Assembly (NCBI GenBank): GCA_963576785.1
Contig: OY756148.1
Location: 1,674,001 to 1,738,000 of the forward strand
DNA length: 64,000 nt
Direction of reading: 5' to 3'
Source: Chlorophyllum brunneum
Taxonomy: Eukaryota; Basidiomycota; Agaricomycetes; Agaricales; Agaricaceae
The notes beneath the pieces were generated by a model. It was not told the origin of the DNA, searched no databases, and was given only the letters and a program-made list of their open reading frames with translations. The position numbers were made by a program, and so were the translations under genes. This document shows, piece by piece, positions 45,866 to 56,586 of the stretch; the first letter of the stretch is position 1; each line of letters begins with the position of its first letter.

Positions 45866-45909
45866 GAGGTGGTCCTGAAGTGGTTCTGAGGTGGTCCTGA
45901 GATGGTCCT
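45866..45909 (+). repeat. Four 11-bp direct repeats
   Basis: GAGGTGGTCCT, GAAGTGGTTCT, GAGGTGGTCCT and GAGATGGTCCT follow one another without gaps, and a partial unit comes next. Related units (GTGGTCCCGAGGTGGTTCT) reappear at about 46071-46089. Confidence 0.75.
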
Positions 45910-46332
45910 GTTGGTCCTGGGTGACCGTGGAAATATTCTGTGGGGTATGGGAAAAAAGTGGTCCCCTTTCGCATGGCCAATGGAGGACCAACGAGGTGTG
46001 GTCCCAAGCCCGGGCATCTCGGGGAGCCAACTCGTTGTGGCCTATGGGAATATATTTCGGCAGTTGCCGTGTGGTCCCGAGGTGGTTCTGTGAATTTCTT
46101 AATATTGTAAATTCTGTAGAATATTCAAATGTGATCCAGATAACATGATTCTATATTCAATAAATGCAGATAAATGTGCGGATTCCAATGGTGTATATAT
46201 CTTTGTAGGGTAGTACCATCTGAGGAGAATAGAATTTCGGGCACCAGACCGAGGAGATGCTTCGTGGGAAAGGTCATGTGGTTGTTGTTCAACTGCAGTT
46301 ATCGCGTGCATCGATCTTTGTTCTTGACCTTG

Positions 46333-47289
46333 ATGGCTGCCGTTCCCACTTACATGCACGAAATCCGCAGCATTCAGGATGCGCATCCAAATCTCCCTGC
46401 TATTCTTCGCGATGTAGATCTCAGTCGCCGAATCGAGGCCAACACTCCTATCGATCCAGCAGCGTTGGCCCATGCTCAAGTAGTCGCAAAAATCATGAGA
46501 AACTTCAAAGGTGGATTTCACCTCATCTCCTTCTACCTCATCCCTTGCTTAAACCCCGGCAGAAATCGGCGTTGAACCTTTAGTAACAGACGCTGTTGTA
46601 CAGAGTGCAGAGCTGCGTGCGCGGGCAATGGAAGCGGCTCGTGCGTGTGTTCATCTCGCCCTTAAATTCTTGCAATTTATCATTATGATGGCTTCTTCTA
46701 CAGATACTACCGCCGAATTCGCACCAATTAACCTCGTTCAAGCACTCCAAGGCCTCGCACATGGGGTCAATGAATTGCGTGCGATGGCTCATAACAACCA
46801 GAATGGGTTAACTGAATTACGTAATGAGGTTACTCAATTACGTAATGAGGTTACTCAATCACGTCATGAGTCTACTCAATTACGTGCGATGGTCACACAG
46901 CAAGTTGTCCCCCAAATCGCGGCCACAAATCAAGCCTGTCTCACAATCCAGGCTGAGTTTGTCCTTCAATTGCCCATCTGCTCTCACTCTCTTATTGCTT
47001 TCCCAGGTTGGCTCTCATCCCGATCCGCATTACCAATGCCTCGTCCAGCGTTAATGCACCATTGTCCTACCCTCCCGGCCACGTTGCTGGTGGGCCTCTT
47101 CCCGGAACAAAGTTAGAAGCCCTGCAGGCAAACGGTAAAACGCTTGATTCTTTTATGTGGTCTACTGTGATAAAAGCTGTCCCGTTAGGAGCTCAAGCTT
47201 CTGCTGCTCTCCAAGCACTTGGTGTCCAGAATATTCCGGCTGCGGCAGCGGAGAGGATCAATGTTTTCCATTCCTACCTTGGGATCTGA
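46333..47289 (+). CDS. Coiled-coil protein with exact heptad repeats
   Basis: Exons 46333-46510, 46563-46640, 46704-46956 and 47007-47289 join in frame to 263 aa. The N-terminal part is helical (MHEIRSIQDAHPNLPAILRD, AQVVAKIMRNF). Its centre has the heptads LRNEVTQ LRNEVTQ SRHESTQ, then LRAMVTQ, which must form a parallel coil. The C-terminal part (ALIPIRITNASSSVNAPLSYPPG and INVFHSYLGI) looks like a small conserved domain found in mushroom proteins; a similarity to the Mug135-type C-terminus is possible but weak. The border of exon 2 can also be set six bases later. The function is unknown; the coil suggests oligomerisation. Confidence 0.6.
46817..46900 (+). repeat. 21-bp tandem repeat inside the heptad-repeat gene
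   Basis: Two exact copies of a 21-base unit beginning TTACGTAATGAGG lie at 46817-46837 and 46838-46858, followed by a third copy with changes (46859-46879) and a fourth, more diverged one. Each unit codes for one heptad, so copy-number change would alter the length of the coil in steps of seven residues without a frameshift. Confidence 0.85.
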
Positions 47290-47538
47290 TGAGAAGTGGT
47301 GTTTTGTCGAGGGCGGGTATAGCGGGTTGTGAAAGTGTCCTATATGTGAATATGAGTCTCGGAAAAACTAGAAAAGTTGCAAGTTCTGGTAATAGTGAGA
47401 GTAAATCGTTAGCATGGTGAATTTCGTGAAAAGGGGGGCTTGAATAACCTTGGGGAAGGGCAAACTCCAATAGTATGGGTACATAATGATTCTGTCTGTC
47501 GTCTCTGTCCGTCTTTGTCATAAAGATTTTGAAGTACT

Positions 47539-47827
47539 TCAGGATAAGCAGGAGGAATCTGACGATGAAGATGATGGGGGGAATTGTATGCACCTTACAT
47601 AGGTTGTCTTACTTGGGTGGTTTGTAAGACTGTACATTATGTGTCAACATGTTGCGGATGCAAACTCACCCTGAGTCTATGGTGGATGTGGCGAGCGAGG
47701 TATCCGCGGTATCCACGGTTGGGTCAACAGGCAAGACATTGATATCCATTGCGGGGTCCTGGCTTTTCACGCCAGCAATAACGGTGAGGAGAGTGGCAAG
47801 TGTAGTAACGGGTAAAATAGTCCTCAT
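47539..47827 (-). CDS. Candidate small secreted protein
   Basis: Exons 47827-47670 and 47611-47539 (phase 2 junction) give 76 aa. The N-terminus is a clear signal peptide (MRTILPVTTLATLLTVIAG). The mature peptide is about 55 residues, acidic and rich in D, T, S and V (DINVLPVDPTVDTADTS), and ends in a serine run with two cysteines. A TATA box sits 76-82 bp before the ATG. Signal, promoter and splicing together make a real gene plausible, but it has no known domain. Confidence 0.4.
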
Positions 47828-47902
47828 ACTTGGAATAGTTAAGTGGATGTGGTTATGAGTAGGGAATAATGATAGACAGATCCAGTCAAGGTTGGAAGGG
47901 TA

Positions 47903-47909
47903 TCTTATA
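47903..47909 (-). promoter_or_regulatory. TATA box of the small secreted protein gene
   Basis: On the minus strand TATAAGA lies 76-82 bp before the ATG at 47827. It has the same seven bases as the GH3 TATA box. Confidence 0.45.
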
Positions 47910-48080
47910 TGCCGGCCAGGTTGGGGCCCGTCGTCGATCGAGGTCGTCATAGTCTGCAGCGGCTGACCAGTAAACATGTGTACAGATCATCGTTTCAGGA
48001 GAGCTGTTGTGTGCTTCTTCATACTAATAACTTGAACCTTCATTACAGAGAGCGAGGAGAAGGGACGTTGGACTCTGCTG

Positions 48081-48473
48081 TTACCGTCCACTGACATCCA
48101 GATCTTGATCCTCGATTAAAGTCATGCTCGATGAAAATAAGCAGCTATGTATAACCGCCAAGAATATGTCGATCCGTGACCGGCAAAGGCCACGAAGTTC
48201 CTGATTAGCAGACGTAGTTTTAGTGGGAACAAGGGGGGAAAGTACATCAGGAGCAGTGGTTGTCTGGGCCTGATTGTTACAATCGGCCGCTTGAATAATG
48301 GGCAGAATGATATCATTGATATGATCCTCGTTGCACCTCCAGATGAACTGAGAGATCTTTTGAAAAGCGGTAGTGACGCACAAGTGCGCGAAGGTTGCGG
48401 GCAGAGGTGGTTGGAGTTGACACAGCCGCAAGGGACGACAATTGTTGTACTCGTCTCCGCCACATATGACCAT
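48081..48473 (-). CDS. Possible CFEM-like cysteine-rich fragment
   Basis: The frame contains FAHLCVTTAFQKI, then WRCNEDHIND and AADCNN, followed by an S/T/P run. Spacing of the cysteines and the VTTAF core recall the CFEM domain of fungal surface proteins, but the usual CxC is missing one cysteine. No signal peptide exon or GPI tail could be joined. The region may be a real gene with unresolved exons or a decayed one. Confidence 0.25.
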   Translation of the reverse strand: MVICGGDEYNNCRPLRLCQLQPPLPATFAHLCVTTAFQKISQFIWRCNEDHINDIILPIIQAADCNNQAQTTTAPDVLSPLVPTKTTSANQELRGLCRSRIDIFLAVIHSCLFSSSMTLIEDQDLDVSGR

Positions 48474-48714
48474 CCGAGGACGGATTGACCTGGTTATTTT
48501 CCCGAATTCCCGGGATTAAACTAGACGACGGAATGGTTCAAGTCCGCAAATATATGTATCCTGTGCCAGCGTCCAATTCTTCCTGGGCTTATTGGTCTAC
48601 TAATCCTACATTTACGATAGCGAAAATGGTCCATTGTCTCAGAGGAGGTATATGAAACTATGATCATCAGGAAAGGACATGCCCCTAGGAGATCGGCGAC
48701 AACATACCGAAAGT

Positions 48715-49273
48715 CTACCAAAAGTTCGTCACCAACAGTAGTACAAGGACAACTGCGCAACTCAACCGAATACTAGAGTCACTACTCCGTATCATGGACC
48801 CGATAACTCCATTGTTACGAATATCCGCAGCAGCAGTGGGGGTTGGCGAAGTTGAGAGTGTGCTTGATCCAGCCCCGACCGTTTGAACTGTCTCGGCGAA
48901 TACAGTTGTGGGGGAGAGTATCGTCGTAGTGAAGCTTTCGGGAGCGGTAGCTGTGAATGTCTGCGTCGTCGTGCTACTTGGAATGGTATGCGTAGATGTC
49001 GAAAACTCGGTTTGAGTAGAGGTGACCCTGTTCAAGATCGTGCCCGTGAGTATGGTTCCAAGCTTTGGAGTGAGACCAGAAGGCATACAGTGGCACACCC
49101 AGAATCGTCTCAAATCGGGCACCAATTATCGGTGCGAAGGACGAAATCGATAAAGGTCGGGGAGGAATCGGTCCAATTTGTCGGGGTGGTAGGGCAGGCA
49201 CCATGACTGGCACTGTGGCGCCTAGCGCACCACCCAGGATATAAACCAAGAAGGCCACACAAAAGGGGACCAT
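48715..49273 (-). CDS. Secreted, probably GPI-anchored S/T-rich protein (splicing unresolved)
   Basis: The 5' part (from ATG 49273) reads MVPFCVAFLVYILGGALGA, a signal peptide, followed by a proline-rich part. The 3' part (about 49040-48715) reads an S/T-rich run (TSTHTIPSSTTTQTFTATAP), a DIRNNGVIGSM region and a hydrophobic end (LSCAVVLVLLLVTNFW) that suits GPI anchoring. The two parts are in different frames and need an intron that I could not place with consistent phase; a donor at 49120 (GTGCCCG) gives the wrong phase with the best acceptor. No catalytic domain is present. It is likely a small wall or surface protein. Confidence 0.45.
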
Positions 49274-49920
49274 GGGTGCTAATTTTTTTTGTATATGGGT
49301 TCACAGCTACCGTAGGAAGGTCACCTACGCAAGAGGGGAAACAGGCAGGATGTCCAGGGCAATCAAGCCAGCATGCAGACCAGCAGCAGAGAACGAATAA
49401 AAAAGGGGGAGGGAGAGGGCTGTGCGGGAACTGGGGGGGAGGGGAAGGTGCGACTCACATACACTTCAGATGGGCGTTGAGACGGGATGATAAACACTCA
49501 ATGCTGTTGCCAATCTCCAATCATGAGGTGGCACCCACGGTAAAGTCGCTTCTGAAACCCTTTCCGTTCCCGATAACTTACGGATGAAATATTCTCGTCA
49601 TGGGCCGAATAGAAGGCAGTGTGGTTATATTATCAAGGGATATCATAACTGGTTAGATGGCGAACGAGAAAGTGGCGCCCGGCTGTTGTAAATCACTACC
49701 GGGGAGCACGGCAGATGATGGGACAAAAAATAATTGAAGGTTGCGAGGATAGTGATGTATGTATGATGGTGGTTGCGGAGTGCATGGCGAGAAATTGACA
49801 GGTGGGGTATACGATCAGGAAGATTGCCGAATATGTAGTGGCCAGTGAGAAAATTCCGTAAGATTGATCTAGTTGATGCTTGAATTTGAAGAATTGATGC
49901 AGATGAGAAGACGCCGGTAT

Positions 49921-52900
49921 TCAGCAGCCACCGCTCTGAAGACGGTTTTTCGGCCATTCGTTCGGGTAGTTTGGGGTATTCCATAGCGTCACGTTGAAAT
50001 CTGTGTATGCTCGTTCGTACCTATTTCGTAGGGGAACAATACCATCTCTCAGCTTCGCCACAGGTCGTCATGGAGGAAGAGGACGTACGTCTCGATGTAC
50101 TTGGCAGTTGGATACTCGACTGGGTCGCAGCCAATGTTGACAGCATCTTTTGGTTGATAAATGCGGATGTAGTCAATACTCATCGTGGCTGGTAAGGTCA
50201 GCCGCTCGAAATCGATAAAGCCAAAGTTTGGCGAGAAACCCAAGTTCGCGATGACGTACTACGTTCAAGAGATTAAAAGTATCCGAATATCAAAAGCCGA
50301 AGACGTACCATCGGCTCTTGTGGGATAGGTCTAGTATGGATCTCTGTCAGGGCATCAGGGCCCATTCCAGCTCCCATCAGACTCCATGCCTGTTTTCCAT
50401 CATTGATCCAAGTGATATAGGCATTATCGAAGCTGATAGATTGTGACTTCAGCTTCCGTCGGCACCACTTGAAGGTAAATTTTACCCAGGCTTATACTCG
50501 AAACCGTATACCGCAAAGCACCCTTTCGCCCGTTCATAGCAGTCCTGGTTAGTCACTGACAAGCCACTAGTGGTCTGCTGGTAAACGCCTACAGGTCAGT
50601 TAGCTTATGTATCTATATCAACACATCTGAGTAGAGCTCACGCACCCCCGTGATACGCATTAAGTTCAGTGATTTCTGGATCATGGATGATCAGATTGTC
50701 CGAGTTATTCAGCCATTTATACTCTGCCTATTCATAACATGAGATCAAGGAGTTCACATAACAAATTAAATTGTGAGAAGTTCCCACATTATACGGTGCC
50801 CACTGAGCTGAGAGCGAAACCTTGCCCACACCATTTTCGATGGTGGCTTCAAAAACGTCGATTTCCGGAGCAGAGCGGCCAACATAACTCCCGTCCGCGC
50901 GTACAGGACCTGGGTGGGATTCTCCCGGGCATGTGCAAGCAGCTGGATACGAACATCACATCAGCTTCACCTTTGTTTTACGGATCCGGAACAAAAGGAA
51001 GGACTCATGCGTACAGAGGCGTTGACCAGGTAAGAATGACTACGTTCAACATCAGAAAAAACTTTTTCATCATCGGAAGCAATGATCTCAAGCTCCACTC
51101 ACCAGTACACCATCCCATTGCGGGTCGCCACCTGTGAAGGCTGCAGCTGGTGTTCGAGTTCCTGGGTACGTTTGGTTGGGGAGCGTCCCAACGTCGCAGG
51201 CATCATAAGTAAATGGCCACTATTTCGAATCCAGATGTATACGCTACGCTGACAGTGAGTGATGATGGAACTTACCATTCCTTCCAAACTTGCCCCGTAA
51301 CCAGCGCGCCCTAGAAGCGAATAAACGATAGGCTCCTATGACATTTCGGCTTCGAAAACTCAATCGCACCTAGATTTCCCATAGCCCAACTGTTCAAAGG
51401 GGAACAAAAGCAAACGATCAGTGCCCCTGGATTCTCCTCGGGAACGGCAAAATTGCAACGTACACAGCAGGCCATAAACCACTGATTTTAATGATACCCA
51501 GGGATGAAACGAGTTAGCAAGGTAATTGGTCCAACGACAACGGAAAGAGACGACCATAACGACGATGTAATATTTCCGCGGAACTGACATACCTTACTTT
51601 TGTCGAGCCCGGCAATGTCACTGAGGCTGTGATTATGGGAGCAAAAATCAGCACCTGAGTCGACGTCTAAAGACTAGAAATGCACCTTCTATCAGACCTC
51701 CAGTAAAACAGAATTTATTCCTGGTGTTGAGTTATTAGCAACTAACAGCGCGCACATAATCGTGGCAGATACCAAGATTGAATCTAAAAGGCGATATTCC
51801 AGCGCTCATTGACATTTTATGTTTCGATGACCGCTCACCATGCCAGACCGATATGTCATATTATGATTGTTCACAGGATCAACTTTCGACAGCTTCAGAC
51901 GTAAAGCGCCACCTTCAGTTATTGCTTGAAACTGTCTTCAATACAGTGTCCTTCAACCAAATGGAGATCAAGACCAGACCTTGTTGAGGGTCGTACCACT
52001 CTAAATCATTCTGTCACCAACGGTAAGTGTCTGGTGCACCTCGAATGCAATAACCCCCAACTCACAGTTCCCCAATAATGTAAATCTACTGCCTCCCAGT
52101 ATGGATCTTCACCGGGATAGAACGTCCGTCCTTCCTCGTTGAACTCGTCCGAAAACACCAAAACAAGTTCCTGATCAGGGTGCATGTACGACTTCTTAGT
52201 GTACGCGTCGAGCGGTGTGTCTTGGTCGACGAGACCGTAGTTGCCTGGTATTTTCGGGACTTGTCCTGTTGCATTAATGCCACCGAGGTTGAACCCGCCC
52301 TGGTTCGTCTGTTTCGGTTTCCGAAAGTGTTGCAAAATAGGGAAACCTAAGCGTGGCAGAAACCGTCAACTCTCATGACAATACCAGATAAGCGAGGTAG
52401 GCACGCACCAGCACTGGAAAATAGAGGTCAGGATCATCAATTTGAATTGAATAAACGACTCACAAGAGCATCAACATCCCAGAAACAAGAATGAATAAAC
52501 ATCCCAAGTTCGCAATTCCACGACCCGTGAATATTGTTCCTCCCTGGTCCGACTTTCTATCCCTCTTCGGATCGGGATTATGCAGATAATCATCCGATTC
52601 AGGCGTATTTACCAGAAGCGGCATTCCCCAGGAATGGGGAGATGGTGCGAGTGAGAACTGTAGGGAGACATCGGTCAATGATTGTGGGTGGAATCTGGAA
52701 TAGTAGATAGAACCTTGTCAGCAAGTGACCTCTATTCAAGGATTCCTACGTCAGTACTGGTCAAATATAGACAGGAAAGGGTCATACTGCATCAACGTTT
52801 GGCGTCCCCGCATCCCCACTTTCAAGAATGTCGTCGAATGTATTCAGTCGAGTGGTAGAGTTGGAAGATAGAAGTGCTTCAAAGGACGTAGCCGCACCAC

Positions 52901-52934
52901 TGTTCGGCACAGGGTTGTCGGATAGTGAAACCAT
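49921..52934 (-). CDS. KRE6/SKN1-type beta-glucan synthesis-associated protein (GH16 fold)
   Basis: A highly divided gene runs from ATG 52934 to TGA 49921. It encodes a short cytosolic part, one membrane span (IANLGCLFILVSGMLMLF, type II), QGGFNLGGINATGQVP, VFSDEFNEEGRTF, WEAVDLHYWGTNDLEWYDP, YRSGMIQSWNKFCFTGG, GLWPAVWAMGNLGRAGYGAS, WPFTYDACDVGT, the catalytic core APEIDVFEA (50848-50865, the ExDxxE of GH16), NQDCYERAKGCFAVYGFEYK, EPMYVIANLGFSPNFGF, SIDYIRIYQP and CDPVEYPT. It is needed for beta-1,6-glucan in the wall and acts in the secretory pathway. Two micro-exons, 52409-52413 (5 nt) and 51773-51783 (11 nt), are required to keep the conserved sequence. The link between exon 1 (52934 to about 52786) and exon 2 (ending at 52464) is not in phase with the splice sites seen, so the first 50 residues are uncertain. 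Confidence 0.9.
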
Positions 52935-55100
52935 AATGTGGAGGGGGTTGAACGTCAGGTGAGATGTAAGAGTAGGAGTTAAAGGACGATTATAGTCTAG
53001 GGATCTGGAGCAGAACAGCAAAAACGCGACGAGGCCCAAAGAACCGAACGAAACGAGTGTGGGCGGTGAGTGAGGGGCAACCCAACCGGAAAATAGGGCG
53101 AGGACCGTGAATGACAAAAGTGGAGCACAGTACAGTTCCCGACCAACTGCGAGCTTCAACTCAAGCGACAAGACTTGAATGAAGTGCCACGAAAGAGTTC
53201 AACTCTAAAAGAGCTGGCTACTATTTTTGCCGAGTAGTCACGTAATGCTTCCAGGAAGCGCTTAGTGCAAATTCTTGTGCTTCCGTTAGGACTGTGGGAC
53301 ATCTATTTAAACATCATCAGGGTGGTGAAGAAGAGCCATCTGATTGTCATGAGCAACTCCACTCGTGGAAAAGTTGTAGTTCAATGGATTCGACGACCGA
53401 ATCATCCTCATCCGAGTTTCTGACCAGGAAGCGAACAGGATATTACTGGGGATCATACTTGTCGCCTATAAGTCCAGATTTTGACCATAATCGGGGGATT
53501 CATGATTCTAATCGTGCATTGAATTGGATTTCCCTTCGAGCTTTGTGTGATAACTCTTCACGGCATTTGCGCTGGACTAGTCGTCCTTGACAACAAGTCA
53601 CATGTCGGGGAGTCCCAAGGCAACCAACCGACGCTACGTGGGTCCCAGAAGGAACAACTTTGCGTTGGAAGACCAAGAAAATTCAGGCTTCAGAATCAAA
53701 CTCGTACGGCCTTACGGGCCGGGGGCTGATGTACAAACAAATAATGCCATGCCTTTCCTGAGAAACGGAATCCGAGACGTGGAAGCGACGGGCTGGGGAA
53801 GTTGGAAGTTGAACAGCGGACTTGCCCAATGCCCTCCGCTTCCATCATATGACTCCTTGCGATTCATATGTTTTGATGATCTTTTTCACCACCCTTTTTC
53901 GTGATTTTACCGTGTGGTAGGCAGTGGCCCCACCTGATATCATTCCACTCTACTTCTCAATTTATACAAGAGCTGTACTTTCATCAATGATATGGCGACT
54001 CCGTCCAACATACAGGTAAACGCCAAGTTGACACTCCTGTCAATCATAGGTCACAAGTGGGCATAAGATGCCGCGCCCAACGCAACCTTTACGGATGGAC
54101 TGAATTGTCCTGGGCAACACCAGCGAGTTCCGTTTCCTTCGTCAACCGTCCCAACTCGGCGTCCTCGGGTGCACCTGGCTCAAGAGGTTCCTTCGGCTGG
54201 CCTTCCTTCAAACCAATCGAGCCTGTGGGCTTGATACTGTGATCTACATTCTAGAAATTACGGTCTCCGTTGGCAATCGCGGATAACGAGGAGCTTGGTG
54301 ACATACATGTGGTGGGTCCCTATAATAGTCGTCATTGATGTTGTGCCTCGTTGCTTGGGGATGCCCTACGACGACTTCGGTCTGCCTGGGGGTTTCATCA
54401 GATTCGAGGGTCCTCGGCATTGTAATATGCGTTATCTTTCAGAGGGGCCTGATAGCGGATGCTTGCTCGAGTCAAGTATTTATGAGACACCGATCATGCT
54501 CCAATAGACTCTTAGTCAAAGATGATGTAAATGGTTCCAATGGATACATTGCCGGTCATTGCTAACGCACACACCACAGTCATAGAAATACTTACTTGCA
54601 AGTTCTAGATCAGTCATACGGTGCCCGGTGGAAGCCAAGCGCAGGATTTCCGGAAAAGGAGGAAATGCGGTGAAATTTGTCAGATCGTGCAAACAACTGG
54701 CTGGATCTATTTATGGATGTCCACCCCTGGCAGCATGCATGAGCCCTTTCTTACTTTCCGACCAGCACGTCCTTATCATCGTCCCTACCCTTGGCCTATC
54801 CAGTCCTTAGGCCCCTTTCTACACCTCCTTTTTGTTGCTGTATCGTGCACAGCGTGTCCTCATCATATCCGATTCTTGTTACCTCCACGTAGACTGGAGT
54901 CATTGTAGCTATGGTATGTTCTTGATCTTTCCTTCAATTTAGACCCTTCTTTTTGCCAGGTCATCAAGGGATCCTCGTATTACCCTTTCAAATACGTTAC
55001 ACATTCTTTCCTACTCTCTTCGGCGGTGGGGGTTAACGTTGACTAACGGAATACTCTTGACTAGCCCACTCGAGTCCAAAGTCGAGCTTCCACGGAGGAA
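52935..55100. other. Intergenic stretch with unassigned frames
   Basis: Two plus-strand frames (53294-53590 and 53587-53904) lack domains, signals and splice partners. The second begins MSGSPKATNRRYVGP and may be an exon of an unknown gene. Nothing else was recognised. Confidence 0.35.
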
Positions 55101-55103
55101 CCT

Positions 55104-56126
55104 ATGTCATCATCCCGTGTTGGCGTGGACAAGTTCCCGTCGCCGGGTCATCAGGATCCCATGCACCATCCGTCGTGTGACCCTCGAACCAAGTTTAACC
55201 TACAACACCGCGAGGCACTGAGGCTTGCTTTGGGAAGCATTCTGGCGCCCGTGAGTATTTTTTATTTGAAATGGTAAACGCAATCAAAGCGTGCTCAAGA
55301 TGAAATTGTATCTACGTGCAGAAACGCCCTTCCATGTCTAGTTCACACTCCTCTTCGGGGACTGCGAGTCCCGCGTACTCATTTTCTGGTTCCTCTGGGA
55401 CGTATACTCCCGCCACACCACCAGCTATGCCATATACGCCTTCGCTGGAATCGAACAGTTCTCAGGAACATGCGTATTCAAGACTTCACATGTCCCATCC
55501 GCATTATCATCCCGCACATCATCCATCGAAGTTAGGGCGCGTGGTGAGTGTTGAAATGAATTATGATAAGCATCGATACAGCACTCATGATCTTTTGGGT
55601 GTAGGAATCACATCCGGACGCCCCAGACGCAGATGCTCCTACTTCAGTATCTTTATCATCGACGCCCCCTCAACATTTTTCGCATCCTATAGGCTCTCCT
55701 CATCCATTATTCCGTAGTCGATCCCAGAACCCATCTAACCCTCCATCATCTCGTGCGAGTCCACGGATACAACCTACTACCCCTCCCATACCATATACAC
55801 CGCCAACGATAACAGTCACAGATGCCGCGGACCTCGGGCCTCCGTCAATTCCCTCAACGCCACCTGAGGTGACGACGAGTAATGGTGATGGAGGGGACAA
55901 GATTGGTGCAGTGGAGATGGCTCCGACTAATGATGTACCCGCCCCGCCTGTCCCCGCCACACAGGAGACTACCAGTACCACGGGTGAAATGGCTAGTTCG
56001 GGCCAATGTTCTACGGATGGAAATGGACAAGGAAGTGGTGGTCCAGGCACGCCGAAAGCGAAGTTTATTAAGACGCTCCAGGGTAAGAGTCCCTGGGATG
56101 CGCTGATCCATGGATCGTTCTCGTGA
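55104..56126 (+). CDS. S/T/P-rich protein of unknown function
   Basis: Exons 55104-55250, 55322-55543 and 55605-56126 join in phase 0 to 296 aa. The N-terminus (FNLQHREALRLALGSILAP) is probably an amphipathic helix. The rest is low-complexity S/T/P/H, with two related PPAMPYTPS and PPIPYTPPT motifs, a histidine-rich part (MSHPHYHPAHHP), and a conserved-looking C-terminus (KAKFIKTLQGKSPWDALIHGSFS). The ordered ends around a disordered middle suggest a regulatory or adaptor protein. No catalytic domain is present. The phase-0 introns and good splice sites support a real gene. Confidence 0.6.
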
Positions 56127-56586
56127 TGCTGATCGCCTAGAGTGTGGTGCAGATTTGGTGTTTGTGGTGTTTGTTGTATTTCTTTCTTGTATTCGCGCAA
56201 CAGAGCTCAACGTTCAATCTCCTCCTAGTTCTCGTTACTTCAAGTGGTTCGTGTTTTTTTTATGTCATCCTATGGTTTGCGGTAAACGGCATGACACCCC
56301 TACTCCCTCGTATTGTATATGTTGTATAAGTAGCATGCGATGTTCGATGTTGTATTACTACTCGTCTACCCTGATAAGTATATCTTATCTGTTCAGCTGC
56401 GACGGCCGACGTCAATAGTGACATCACGACATTGGACCGACAACGCCGAGTCCCTTGGCGGTGTTCTAAATCAGGCAACCTGATAAAATATTTTCACCCT
56501 TCGACCGTCGGTTTTCCAGTGTCCTCCTCGACGCAGGATCTGTGGGTTAATTTATCACTTAACTATCATCTATAACAGGCGCAAGG

